This document shows positions 38,006 through 51,168 of a stretch of DNA of 64,000 bases, piece after piece. The stretch lies in the NCBI GenBank assembly GCA_037576195.1, contig JAQZDE010000044.1, forward strand, positions 1 to 64,000. Direction: 5' to 3'. The stretch is from Phytoseiulus persimilis. Lineage: Eukaryota; Arthropoda; Arachnida; Mesostigmata; Phytoseiidae. Made by a program: the position numbers and the translations under genes. How positions within the stretch are numbered: the first letter of the stretch is position 1; each line of letters begins with the position of its first letter. The notes beneath the pieces were generated by a model that saw only the letters and a list, made by a program, of their open reading frames with translations, was not told where the DNA came from and searched no databases.

Positions 38006-41000
38006 GAATTAGACATTACTCCAATGTGATCGGCTCCTTTCATAGCTGGAATATTGTGCCTTGGACTTTGTAGAGTAACTACCGATCTAGTTGAGAGCGA
38101 ACGTCCAGGTGGCCGAAAGCGTTCGGAAGTTAGATTCACTCCGAAGTTCAGAATATCGCTCCGAATCTCGTGATTCCTTGCTTGTGGCTCAATCCGCTCA
38201 GTAACAGCTTATCACGTTCGAAATGAGACCCTGTCATCCCTTCCAGTGACTGAGCCTTGAGCGAAGTTGTCTTGCGGCATGGAAGTGTGGAGGCTTAGCA
38301 CACTCGTTGCCGAAGTTTGTGATAACGATGCTTGATCCTTGAAGGGAAGAATCGCGGATCATTATGATGAATAGTTGGCACACAGCTTCGGTTTTGGAAG
38401 CATACGGGTGTAGGGTTGAGGAATTCAACCGGCCCTCAGTCTGGGACCTCTTTTCGAGGAATCTCGCCTCCGTTTCTGAATATTGCTGTAGAAGTGATGC
38501 GAACGAATGGAGTATAAGCTCTTCGTCTCTCGAAAATACGACGACTGCACCGAGCTAGACTGACTCACCGGTCAAAATTACCTGCAAAGAACGAGCTGTA
38601 CCTATAATCGCAGCATTCAGGATAGTCGAGCTCGGAATGTTCCATTTGCTCAATGAGAAAACGCTGCTCGAATGATGAATGCTATGCGTGGGATGGCGAA
38701 TGTGTGACTCAAAAATTTCGACGGATGCTCGCGCTGTCTCTGAACATAGTTTTCATCAACGAAAGGGAATTCGTCATCTGGGCCATAGAGAGTGAAGTAA
38801 CTCCCAATTCCACCGCCAAGTTCGGGCGAAGATCCAATCTTCTGATGATTGACATGCTGAAGTTGCTGCCGGCTGCATGAACGGATTCCGATCCGGGATT
38901 GATGTGAGATACGATAAGTGTCTTTCTCTCGCTGCGAATCAGATCCTCAATCAATTTACGGGTGCACATGAAAAACGTGGTGATGGAACAGGTTCGTTTC
39001 TGAGGTCGAACTACTTTCACGCACATCTTCGATATGATTCTTGAATAATTCTCACAAAGAGAACTTCCTACCGTAGCTGAGCTTTCCCACATGAATTCTC
39101 AACGCCCTCATTCGGAGGCGAAACCTTGGCCGAGACTCATTCTCTCTCGGTGTCAACTTGCGGGAAACATGGAACAAGGCGGTTCCTCCTCGACGAGTGC
39201 CCGGAACAGATGTCGAAGTCTGGATCGGGAGGTCGATTCGGGAGTGAGCCTGAGCTCCGAAAAGATCATCAAACATTCGATCCACTTCCTTGTGATCGTC
39301 TGGTTCCTCAACGGGTATAATGAGCCTCAGGTATTTTCATGTTGTACCTTTATACTTGGGGCTTTTTCCCTCACCGCCCGATAGCTGACCCTCCTGATGA
39401 CGCTGTGTACCATTCGACCCCGTAACGGTAATGAAAAGTTGCCACGGGTACTCCGTGTGGAAATTCCATGATTTATAGGTATCCATCCATGTCAACAGAA
39501 ATGCTCCCAGAGCCGCGTTGGCTCTTCGATTGCAGATATTCTCAGTGGGGACTCATAACGGTCGTGTACGTTGCGCCAGAATCACCAGTCATGGATCCAT
39601 ATCACGAACAGTTATCCTTCAACTCCTCCGCTAATGAGCTCGGGGGAGATAGACGGGGTCTCATTGTTGAACTTTCGGAGTCCACCGTTGCTCAGGCCTC
39701 TCACTGATCAACCCCCAGCATTTCAACGTGTGATGATCGGTGATCTAAGCTACCGTTCACTTTGAGATTCCGATTATTAGCTTCTGATAAGACTCAATAC
39801 TCATGTATCAAATTGACTTGAATAACTAGCAACCATTGGAAGAAAACCCAGATCTCGCGTACGGGCTCCACGTCAAGAACCGCGCATTCCTGCAATGATC
39901 AGTTCCTCCTTCAAGGGTTTCAAATCGCTGGCTCTCGCGGTGAGCAGATGTCGAGCTGTACAAAATCAGTGTGTCAAGTCAGGGAAAGCATGACTTGCAC
40001 AAATGAGGATTCCCATAACCCTCCTCGACTGCGGGGTTGCCATCGTCATTATCGAGACTGTCTGCCACAGCAGGAAGGCAACTTAGCGAACCAAGACGAA
40101 TGCCACTATCCGAATCAAAGTACGAGCTCGGATCGTTAGCAATCTCTCTATATGAGAGACGGCAAACGGTCCAGAGCTTTGAAAACTATAAAATGTGGTG
40201 TTGCTCTTCAGTGTGTACACCGCATAGGTATCGAGTGAGCTGTCGTTAACTCGAATCACTGAGGGAATGGGAGGAGTTCTACTTTTATTTAGATGGATTG
40301 TAGTTGTCTCCGGACCCTTCCACGGCCGTCGACTCGATGGCTATCCATAGCTGAACGGCTGCCAGCATGCACGTTATGTGATACGTGCAAACTTATGTGT
40401 CCACGTCGCCGCACTCGCGTGTGGGGCAAGAAAGATGATCGACAATCGGGTAATCGAGCTGTATCCACTTGCCTGAAAGCTGACCGTTGTCTGCAGAGAT
40501 TGTTTCGCCCCCAGACGTGAAAGCGTCATTTACGGATAAGGACGAACACAGTCACAAAAAAAGCGAAAGTAGAAAAAGCCCGGTGTCTTTTTCGGAGACT
40601 TCGACAGGGCAAGTCATGAGACCCACGGGAGAGGGATGAATTTTATTGAACTGAAGTCATTTGACTTTTGGTACTTCGAGTTCCTTCTCCGGTTCCGAGA
40701 TTGGCTCAGAGCTTCATGGTTGCATGACGGGATGAAGAACAAGAAATGACTGAATGAAATAAGTTAGCTGGACTTCTAAACTGTTCCTTTCCGGTTGTTC
40801 GAACAAAGAACAAAGCAGTCATAACGAGTGTTTTGTTCTCAGCTCAAAAACGGCTGGCAGAAAGAGTGCAACAGTTGACGTTCAAACTGAATCCGACTTA
40901 GTCTTGGGAGTCACCCACTATCGACTAACGGAGCTAGGACGGTAGCGCGAAACGATGGAATCCGAACGAACGTTACCCCACTTACGAGATTCTCTCGATA

Positions 41001-41557
41001 CCCAACATGAGCCATCTAACACTTGTCGGTATCCTGCCTAAAACGTTGATGTACAAACATGCCTTTTGAGCCACGGGCTTTGTCCAGGATACATTCGCAC
41101 CTTACCCGGAGCGCTCTGATATCCAGCTTGCAGATACCTGATCTGACCAAGCTCCCTATTCCCTTACGTCGTGGTCTGGACTCCAGCACCGCCGAACTCC
41201 GTGGTTCAGATCGATGCTCCAGTATGACCGGATACCTAAATCATCGAACAACCTCATCTATGTCCACGAATACTGCAACAACTGAACTAGTCATGCAGTG
41301 CTCAGAGGGATAACACTGAAACAGTTTCAGATTGAGGCCAGGGCGACGGAGTTCGCCGAGGAGCTGACTAAACTTATACGAACTCAAACGGTTCGATTCT
41401 CCGAGTGGAAAGAAATGCTGGCCGAAGAATGTAATTTATGCTAGGGTATCATGTCCTTATGGTCTAGCGGGTATATGCAGATCGCCGGCAAACGCATGAG
41501 TCCTGACGGATATGACGCTGATTGTTGGATCTCCGCTCGAACTTTACGGTGACTAGG
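38006..41557. other. Gene-poor stretch; one exon-like fragment
   Basis: Frames of 60-127 codons on both strands have no recognised domain. At 41334-41443 (+) a good acceptor (GTTTCAG) precedes a frame reading IEARATEFAEELTKLI, then RFSEWKEMLAEEC, which looks like real coding sequence of a lone exon. No donor or neighbouring exon was found. The rest appears non-coding. Confidence 0.4.
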
Positions 41558-44500
41558 TTACCCTGTCTTACGGAGAAACTCGAGCGCTTGAGGCCACAAA
41601 GATGCTGGGAAACGTTTGGTGAAACCTCGCACGCTTTCAGAGCTGATCTTATTTCCCGTGGTCGTGAGCTGGCTCTCTTTGAGCTTCTCCTCGAGGTAGG
41701 TCAACAGCATAAGCGGCGAAATCTCTTCACAGAGCAGTAGCGTGTTTTGCTCGTTGAAGCAACAACACGCGAGAAGAGTTGGCATGAGGATATCACGTAA
41801 CTGGAATCAGATAGGAACCGAGAAGTAATGCATCATGTCTACTTCGGAATTTGCAGGCATTATTCCTGAGAAGGCGCGAATCCGGAGAGCTGCCAGCTTC
41901 CGACCCGATCGCCTACCCAGAATGAGATTTCGGAAAGCGCGGAATCACCTTGTTATCACAGAAGTAATCGAAGGGCAGCTTGCATAGAAGCTGTAGAACG
42001 GTAGGCTGTCCGCCGGTGTGAATCACGTTCTGATTATCGCGGTTGTTGACGGCAAAAAAGCCAACGAGAAGGAGTACTTGATGCAGCAATTCTTTCTCCT
42101 CTTCGCTTCCGGTGTGGTGACTGCAGTACCAGAGGAGATAACTCGCAATGTGACGGATCTGGAGAGAAATACCTTCTCTTCCCAAAATCTCTTGGAAGCT
42201 TGTTAGACTGGCAATCGCGAGTTGATTCAAGAAACGACACGCCGCCAATGAAATCACGACGTGATTTCCTGACATTCGACATGGCGTGTTGTTGTCATCC
42301 TTGTGTTGACAGAGCAGGGTGGAATACAGGAGGGCAACGACTCCCATTGCGTCCGTTCGTCTGAGGGTGACGAGAAGTTGGGTCGCATCGAATGACGTAG
42401 TTTGGCCATCAGTATCACCTTCGCTCTCGCTGATGGCTTTCAGGAGGCGAACCATGGACGTGATGAAATCCAGGCCATGCAATAGAACATCAGCAACTGC
42501 TTGAGGTTCACTGTCGTGTGGTTTCTGAATATAGGTGAAGTAGTACATGACTTTATCGACCACACCTGGAATTGAGCGCAGAAAGATGCGGATTGGTTAG
42601 TGGTTCAGCGAGCTGACGAACGAACTAGGGCATGATTGACTTCGAGCGTAGAGTAATTCGACCGACTGGAATACATACCTATGCTGACAGTATAGCTTAG
42701 GATGTCGACAATCCTCGCTTTGAGACCGCTAGAAAGGTTCGTATGTTCTGTCGTCGAAAGCTGATCACAGAGCGTATGCAACAGTTGCAGCAAGCCGCTG
42801 GTAAGACCGCAGCCTCCGATAGATGCTTTCGGTGGAGCTGGATTGTCTTCAGGCACAAGAAGATTGAGCACATGATGGAGACACTCCACGATTACAAGAA
42901 CTCCGTTGCCCTGCAAGAGATCAGTAGCGAACTTCTCCTCGTTCCGTAAGCCGTATTGCAACAGATGACACGTTTGTCCGACGAATTTTGGGGGAATGAC
43001 ACTGGGAACATGAACGGTACTCCTCTGGCACAGCTTGATGATCTGTGGAGGCACTGAACGTCAACCCGAGTTCTGCATTCATATCTACCATTGAGCTCAA
43101 TGGGAGTTAACGTTAGCTTGCTTCTGACCTCGATGAGTATCTGACTGCATCCATCAGAAGTGATTTCCATTGTCAGCTGACGATCCTTCGGAGTCGATTT
43201 TGAAATCTGGCGCTCCATATCGCCCAGCTGCCGCTTCAAGCAATTGGAGCTCTCAGCAGGCCACAGCCCTTTCAGGTCCTTATTTGAAGCCAGAACTCTC
43301 ATTATTTCACGGATTTGTTTATCAAGTGTCGATTTCAAGTCCCTCGGTTCGAGCATTGGCGATTCCTGAAAGGATCATTCAACTTTTTTGGTAGTCAGAC
43401 CGTTATACGTAGCAAGATAAAGATTACGCTGACCGGCGCTCAAGATTGACTCACCTCTTTGAGCTTTTCGTACTCCTTCCCCTTCATTTGAATTTTTTGT
43501 TTCAGTTTTCGGCATCGCTTCTTCTGGATGACCCGAAGATGCTTCCGCAGTGACTCAGTTTCTGCTATGTGCCTCTCGTCTATCGGGGCGTCGATGATGT
43601 ACTTCAGACTGTAGGAATGGATATCTTCCGATAAAGTGTCGTAACTTTCTTGATCTCCGAGCATGGCCTCTTGGTGTTTGCTGCTCTTGAGATGGCTCAA
43701 CAGATAGACCTCGGACGTGATGATAACGTTACAGGCACTGCACATTTTCTTCGTTTCATAGGGGGTGCAACCCGGAGCATTGACACGCTCTCGAACTAAC
43801 TCATTCAGTTTAGAGATCGCTTGACGCTTGGCTTCTTTTTCCTGTTGCTGCAGTTGAAGCTTTCGGTCACGATCCGCTCGTTTTTCCAAAATTTCGTTAA
43901 CTTTCAACTGCCATTCCTCCTCCATGGTCTTCCGACGTTCTTCAGCAGCTGCCTCCCTTGCAGCTTTTTCCTCAAGTTTGAGCTGCTGCTTCTTCTGAAT
44001 CTCTTGGATTCTCATATCGCTTTCTTTCTCACGCTCGAAAATGTCGTGCCGCTTGTTTTGGGCTTCAATGGTATTGATGAAGGCTATTTCTTGCACCTTC
44101 TCCTTCTCGTCATGGGCCTTCTGGACCTTCCTTCGAAGTTGTTCCTCGCGGTTCTTGTCGGCCTTGTTCTGCTTCTCCTTCGCCCGTTGCAGGCGAGATT
44201 TTGATTCTTCCTCAAGAGCCGCTTTATGTTCCTCAACTTTTCGAAGGATTTCGCGATAGTTATGCGCTCGCTCCTCCTTGAGACGTTCGCGATGCTCTTG
44301 GGCTATTACTTGACGCCGCTCGTGCTTTCGTAAGGTTTCCTCGGTGACTCCTTTCCTCGGCGAAGAAAGCTTCTCGTGAACTTTTGTGGCTCGGCCCGGA
44401 ACTCGCTGCTCAATCTGATCGAGGAATTCGACTTGGTCGGCCAGCGAGAGCCCTTGTTCGTGGATCCAAATGGCCGCCGCCATTCGCTTATCCGTGAAGA

Positions 44501-46330
44501 TATCGACATCCGACACATCGGCGCTGATGCTCTTGTCCACGCTGCGCGGACTCACTTCACTGGCAGAGTCGCTCCTAACGGACTCCGCGCTGGGGATCGA
44601 AACTCTGAGCTCTCTGGTGTGAGCGTCGTCTCGACTTTCATCTGAAGTCATCGAATCTGTGCTGAGAACCAAGCTCGGGGACGCAGAGTTTTTCTCTTGC
44701 GCACTCTCGGCAACAGCTTCGCTCGATTCGATAACTACTTCTTTGATTCCTTCTGAAATCACGAGCTTCACAGGCGAAGTTTTCTTCGGGAGGTCGGGCG
44801 AAGCCTTTTCTTTCTTCACTTTTTCCGCAACGGGATCTCTAGATTTATTCTGCTGGCTGCGGCTGGTGATTTGACTCGCGGCACAGCGGGAGCCCGACGG
44901 TGCAGGAACGGCACCAGCGGGTCGAGGCGTCGGAGATGTCTTTGTCGTTAGTTTCGGCGCAATTTTCGTACCCGAGAGAGTTTTCACGCTCGAAGCTCTG
45001 GGAGAGAGCCTCGGTCCCGCCGGCTCGTTTTCCTTGTTTCGGCGTTGGACTGTCGAGAGTGTTGTGTGACTTTTTTGAAGTGTTGGCTTAGAGGCCTGGT
45101 TTCTCTGCGCCGCCAATTTCTGGTTCAGTGTCGGCAAGGACTTTGTCAGAGGTGAATCGTCTTTTGGGAGGGACAGAGACGGCCGTTGGTGAGCGCTGAC
45201 GGGGGAGACGGAATTTGGCTTCCGGATGATTTCTGGAACCGACGGAGAGCGGAGCACCGAAGACTTGAAGCGATGATTGTGAACCACTTTCCAACCTTCG
45301 TCGTCATTGTCGACCTCGATCTCGAGTCCGTTATTGGCTATCGAGAGCGTTCTGGTCGATCCCCCTTTCACTGTCTCAGCCCAAGACTTGCTCGACGTCG
45401 AGCTACTCAAGGAACTCGTGGATTCGCTCAACTTGGGCACGGTCTGAGGTTTCGACGTCGACAGGGGTTTCATGGGCTCGGTGATCATCGTTGTCGCGCA
45501 CCTCCTCAGCAGAGACGACGTCGTCTGTTTCACTGGGGGTGGTGGTCTGCGGAGGGTGGACGTGGGGGACGACACCAAGGGCTTTCGGACTTGGGTGACG
45601 GGGAGAGTTGTTGTTTTCTTAGGGACTGAAATGGCTGGCGGCTTATGACCAGCACCTCGAAGGACACTAGTTGGTTTAGGCTGCTGCGTGGCTGTGCTGG
45701 CGTTCTGTGGATTCGGGGAGACAATAGTCGTAAACCTTGGAATGAAAAAACTGCTGCGCACATTGAGGAGCCCGAATGATTACCTTTGGCGCTGCTCTGG
45801 TAGTAAGTCCACTATTTGGTCGCACCGGCACCGGAAGCGGCTTCGGTTTCTCCTCAACGGTCTGCACGCCGATAGTCGCAGTTTCTTTGAGGGTCGGAGT
45901 CCGCGGTGAGATGGGAGAAAACGCGACCCAAGCGATTGAAGCTCCCCGGCTTCCGAACTTCCCAAGACACCGACGCCGGTCTGGAATACAGAGATTCTGG
46001 ATGAAAACGTTTCCCGCACGAAGCGTGAAAGAGGTTGCATAGAAGAGAGATGTCATCGGGGCGGGCTGACCTGCAGAGCGGCGGTGTTTTCTCGAGCTTG
46101 TCATTGAGCTTGACCAGATCGATGAGTGCTTGGAACTCTTTCGAGTAATTGTTGAGTACGAGCAGGACTTCTTTGCAAGCGAGGATATCCTGGTCCCTCT
46201 CGCAAACATCACAAATCTCGTCTTTGGCTTTTTGTAAATTGTCCAATAGGTATGCCCAGTATCTTGCACGATAACTTCTGCTCCTGCCGAGCGAGGAGGA
46301 CCGGATACGCTCTGGCGAATCGCCTGACAT
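41558..46330 (-). CDS. SCAPER: SCAPER, S-phase cyclin A-associated protein in the ER
   Basis: Binds cyclin A and associates with the ER; in family terms linked to cell-cycle and ciliary functions. Exons on the minus strand: 46330-46071, 45980-45784, 45735-43455, 43365-43089, 43053-42679, 42565-41949, 41800-41558. The N-terminal block ARYWAYLLDNLQKAKDEI and RPASVSWEVRK match the family. The middle exon has a Ser/Pro-rich half, LHEKLSS-like HEKLSS, a long charged coiled coil with EIAFINTIEAQNKRHDI, and a matrin-type C2H2 finger (CSACNVIITSEVYLLSHL, about 43.67-43.75 kb). The C-terminal repeats include VDILSYTVSIG, GISLQIRHIASYLLWYCS and RFPASLWPQALEF. About 1416 residues, against 1400 in human. 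Exon 2 changes frame near 45.92 kb at an AAAA run and its end does not match the phase of exon 3. Introns are 35-148 nt. Confidence 0.93.
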
Positions 46331-48234
46331 CACTGAAAGAAGGTAGACTGTCAAATATTCCGACTGAAGGGAAGCGCGCCGACCGAGCTCTGATCCACAG
46401 TTTTCTAATCGAGCAGCTCCCAAGGCAGATTCAGGCCCATCGCTAGAAACCATCCTCAGCAGATTAAAAATTCAGCAACATTCGCCGATAGCGATACAAT
46501 CAGACCTCCAGGAGCGATCACCGATTCCGTTTCCCACACCTGAGCCGTGTATGGCAGCTTCCGCCAAAGCGGTCCTCACCCGTCTTGCTGAGCAAGGCGA
46601 CGTATTTCAGCTTTCACTTCGGAAGGACTTCGAAACCCTGGTATCGATTTGTCTGTTCCGATGTCTTCCCGTGTGGTGTCCAAGTCACCAATGCAGAAGC
46701 GTAAAAGAATAACTGCACTGCAGCAAGTCATCGCCGAGTTTCACAAAGCACAACTTACGGGAGCGGGAGATTCTTCGCCGCGAGCAACAACTACGTGTGT
46801 ATCACATACGGAACATTCGGTTACGTCTCACTGGCATCGATCCCTTTTTCATGCTGAGCTGTTGCGTGGATGAACCAGAAGATCCCACGCAATCAAATGA
46901 GTTGGGAACAATCTGACGCGCGCGCTCGCCCCTCGATTCTACGCACTCCCGGTTCTCTCCATATGTTAATTGTCACGGGAAAACATTCCCAATCGGAGCG
47001 ATTGGACTCAGACGTTACGCTCGCTGCTGTGGAGTCGGAGATTCCGAACTGATGGAGAGAGTCTCTCGAAGAGATTTTCCTCATCGAAGACTGCACATCC
47101 TGCAGAGCTAGGTGTACAAGCTGCGCCGCACGGAAACAATCGATCGAGAGACGCCTCGACCCACGACAGTTGCTCTCCGTGGAAGATGGAATACTTGCAG
47201 AGGAAGAGGAACGGTGGTTTGAGCGAAACTCGGCGCGCCTGTCTCCAGCTGTTGCTGCGAGTTGCGAAGACCTCGACTCGCGTCAATACAATACGTACCG
47301 TTCACTTCTGAGACCCCATCGACGAAAAACACCGGACAAGAAACATCAACGAAGCATCTTCGGAAGACCTTCGGATTCCTCTGCTCCTCTTCTCTGTTCT
47401 CCTTGCAGCTGCTTTCACGACGACGACGGCGACAAAGGTAGTGGAAGCAACATTATTATTGTTGTTGTGACCATACGACGAAAGTCCACCACATGCGTTC
47501 CTCTCTCTTTTCGTCCACGCTGAAACAGCGGAATTCTTGCGATGGGTAACCCGTATCTCAAGGGAGTGCGGAGCCTTTTCGGCCGCGTGAAGTTCCAACC
47601 CCATGTGATAGTTCCGAGGTTCTGAGCGTGACGATCCTAAGTGCGGGAAAAACCCCCGGGAGGAAGTCGCTCCGCATCGGCGATGCACCCGCGCGGCATC
47701 GGCTGCGGTAAATACCGCTGCGGTGAGTGGGAGCAGCGGACCGAGCTCTGAAAACCCTCTTTTTCGAAGAGTTCCATCCGCAGTGCGCAAATTTCTCCAA
47801 GCACTGCGCGACTGTCAGGGACTGTTGGAGTTTCTAGAGCGACGTTCGCTCGCCTTCAGACTCAAAGACGTAACTTTCGCATAAGCGGCTATGCATGGAG
47901 GTTCTGAGCTCGGCCGATGGAGTACTGAGGCCTTCCGTGGACCACCCTGAGTACTCGCGGCAGTACCCATCTACTCGTTGGGGTTCGCAGACTAACTGCA
48001 GGTGTCAGGTTGAGAGCTTAAGAACCAATCATGAAATCGTAGAGATCAAGGCGTGAGTAATCCTATCATCCTCTCCTACTGACCATTGCTTTTCTTGGCG
48101 ACTTCCACATTTTACTTGTTAGACGCGAGCTCTGCCCTGTTGACTCTACGGCTACGCTCCGTGGTTCGCAGTGATCTTGTACTACTCCTCGCTCCTCCCG
48201 TTTGCCAGATCGGAGAGTGTTGGATCTTAGTGAG
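46331..48234. other. Intergenic region between divergent SCAPER and PAQR3
   Basis: The region separates two genes transcribed away from each other, so it should hold both promoters and the SCAPER 5' UTR. Frames up to 162 codons (47302-47790 minus) are low-complexity in part (Asn run) and lack domains. An alternative SCAPER start at 46453 stays open in frame with the first exon. Confidence 0.45.
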
Positions 48235-49848
48235 ATGGAACCGGTGTTTCGTGGGATACAGATCACCCGCTCGGAGTCCTCGGAATCTCAACCCGAGTCC
48301 GACGGGTCGACGTCAGGAAACGACGTTTCTTCCTCCCGAAGTGATGTCAAGGAAGGCCACAGCTTTCTACGCTGCTTCCCAGTAAGCATATTCTCTATTT
48401 CGCCAATGTCCTCTGTCCAGCGGCAGAACACCCTAAACACTCCAGTGCATTCACTGAAAATGAGGAGATTTCAGATTTCACTCCCAGGAATTCCTTTCTC
48501 GACAACGACAACTCAGATCAGTCCATCCAGGAAAAAGCGCGACCTGTGCAAATCACGTTTGAAAATTTATGAAGACATCCCATCTTGGCTTCAGAACAAT
48601 AACTTCATCCGTGACGGGTTTGTTGTGATCTCGCGCCTGGACATCCACGCGATCCAAGACGATATCCCGAGTTCCCGTACTCGATTCGAGTCCGAAGCCG
48701 CCCTTCCAAGGAATCCCAAGACGACAATCGATTATCCAGTCCTTCCGATACATACCTTTCAGATATATCGTGCATTGCTCAGCGACTGAATGCATACGAT
48801 CCGTATGGCGGTGGCATAACGAAACCATGAACATTTGGACGCATCTCCTAGGATTTTTCTTGCTGTTAGCGGTCTTCATCTACGACGTGTGCTTCCGACT
48901 TCCCCTTATCGGAGCTGGTTTGCGCGATGTGAGTGCTATTTGTTTGAGTTGGACAGAAACCAAGCCAACGACGGCAGGAACATGATTGAAGGTAACAAAG
49001 TCGGAGGTCACGAGAATTCGAAGTTGAACCAATGAGATTGTTTCCAGACATGGGCATGCATACTCATCACTGCCACGTACTGTTTCACGTTGCTACTTTC
49101 TTCAATCTACCATACATTCAAATGCATGAACGAGAAGATATATTACTCATTGCTCAAGACGGACGTCGTCGGGATTGGAATGTCTCTCAGCGCAACCATC
49201 ATGTCAGGTGAGATCAACTGCCGTCGTCTCTGCCCCGCCATTGACCATTCAAAGTCTAATTGACGATGGGAGGATCAAAACTCGTCCTGATCCATTCTCA
49301 TGACAGCCCCCCCCCCGTTGATGAGTCTCGGGTCGGAGGAGTCCCGGTTGTGCATAACGCTCATTATTGCTTCAACAGGCACTTACTACGGGTTCCATGA
49401 CAACCAGTTTTGGTGGACTTTTTATTTGACCTGTGAAGCCCTCATTCTATCGACAATCTACTTCGTTACTTTTCACCCCACTATGGGTAAACCGCAGTAT
49501 GAACCGCAGCGAAATCTAGTCATCGCAGCATACGTCATCTTCGCGATAGCACCCACAATCCATTGGGTACACATGAACGGAATAGAATCTCCAATCATCC
49601 AGCTCCTATTACCTCGAGTTGTCATGGTCTTCGTGTATGCTGGCGCTGCTCTTGTCGTATTCGCGCGCCGTTTCCCGGAATGCCTTTACCCGGGAACTAT
49701 GGATTGTCTGGGGGCTTCGCATCAGATCTGGCATCTGTTCGTGATCCTCGCCAAGCTCTGGTGGCACGAAACCGGCTTTATGTTCCTGCAGTGTCATCTT
49801 CAGAGTTCGTGCGACAAGGACGCTTTCAAGAGCCCGGGATTTTGGTGA
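48235..49848 (+). CDS. PAQR3: PAQR3-type seven-helix receptor-like membrane protein
   Basis: PAQR3 (RKTG) is a Golgi seven-helix protein that tethers Raf in vertebrates; that role here is inferred. Exons: 48235-48381, 48421-48617, 48763-48928, 49048-49207, 49379-49848, phase-consistent, 379 residues. After a Ser-rich cytosolic N terminus come YEDIPSWLQNNNFIRDGY and CIRSVWRWHNETMNIWTHLL (PAQR motif A), then helices with a conserved His in SSIYHTF, TDVVGIG (motif B), IHWVHMNG, LLPRVVMV, RRFPECLYPGTMDCLGASHQ and IWHLF, where the last two His complete the metal site. SHQIWH and WWHETGFMF mark PAQR3 rather than AdipoR. The first intron is only 39 nt and could be coding. Exon 2 up to about 48.56 kb also reads as an acidic alternative frame, so its N-terminal part is uncertain. 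Confidence 0.92.
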
Positions 49849-50767
49849 TAATCTACGGAAAAGCGACCCTCGCTGAATCCGAAATTGGAGTCATCCTGAG
49901 ATTCGAGTCTCTTCTTAACTTCTCTCCATGGTGTGGTTGTGTGAACCGTCTGCTTACTCGGGGAGACAGAGTTTTTCACCCAACCGTTAGTGCCCCGCTA
50001 AGCAAGCTGACGCGAGCTTGACTGAACAATTTAGGCAACTTACATTGCCGACCTATTGAATATTTAGAACGTTTGTGATCGACAGGATGAGGAGGCGGAA
50101 TTCGGTCTGTGGAGCTCATCCAACATTTCGCAAACAGCTAACAGCGAGCCCCTCGTACCGTGGTAGCGCCCGAGGAGCGAAATTAACCTTCGAGTTTTCA
50201 TCCCACCGTGTCCGGTTTACCGAAGTTTTCGACCAAATATATTCACAGTGGAACGAGCGTTCTCTACGAGAGTGCTTCCTTTCTTCCGCCCCCAACGGTT
50301 TCTCCACCATGAAGCCTCAGCCCAATATATTGCCACTTGAAGCTATAGACGCATCCAGTCGAATTTACGAGTATGATAGTGATGTTTTTCTGAATCGCCC
50401 AATATATCTCAGTTTGGTAAAATCATAGAGTACTTCCCAACATGAAAAGAGTTCCGTGTATGGAATGTGCATGGTTTTTGATCGCGTAGGCATCCCGTCC
50501 TGTGCGGAGACTCAATTTATCCTGCAGAAGGACCGGCTCCTGAAAAACTTCTGCAGAAAGTTTGAAGGCAAAACTCTACCTCCATCTCCGAATCGAAGTG
50601 TTTACCCCATAGCCGGGGAATCCTTGACTCCCCCCGTGCTGAGTCCTCAATCTACTGTCGGAAGTCGACTTCCGTGAAGTCGAATGCTTCCAGTATTTCT
50701 TGAGAGCTGCTGTCAAGCTAGTCGATTGAGAAAACTATAAACACGTTTTCGGATTACACATTGTCTC
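49849..50767. other. Convergent intergenic region between PAQR3 and TBCB
   Basis: It holds the likely PAQR3 3' UTR and, toward its right end, the end of the TBCB transcript. Frames up to 152 codons are shadows or unrecognised. No clear AATAAA was seen for PAQR3. Confidence 0.4.
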
Positions 50768-50773
50768 TTTATT
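50768..50773 (-). promoter_or_regulatory. AATAAA polyadenylation signal, probably of TBCB
   Basis: The complement of TTTATT gives AATAAA on the minus strand about 400 nt past the TBCB stop, with no other gene between. Confidence 0.45.
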
Positions 50774-51168
50774 CATCGGGCAGAACAATACCCCGGTACA
50801 TAATCCCGGTGATGTCATCCGTTTTCAGGTATTCGGAATACGAATCCACACATTCTACGTGACTCAATTTGTTCCTTTGAGTCCGACAAGCGCCCGCCGA
50901 TCCGAGTTCGAAATAATCGAATATTCGAAGCGGAAGATCAGTGGATTCAGAGCGTGCTGTGCAGAACTAAGCTATCCATGAATTTCTTAAATTTCACGAC
51001 CGGGTCCCGTGAATACTCACAGAGAGCATTCCGAATCAGGCCCAAGTGGACCGTTTACCGTGCTCCTCTCAATGAAGGGTTGGTAAAGTCGACTTGAATG
51101 ATCACAGATGAATTTCGTTGACGAGAGCAGCTGATGCTCGTCAATTAACGGAAATGTGAGCCTGGCGA

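Noticed and set aside
48763-48928. A frame break in PAQR3 exon 3
   Set aside because: Moving the exon 2 donor to 48617 restores the phase and gives DGYIVHCSATECIRSVW, which aligns with the family without gaps.
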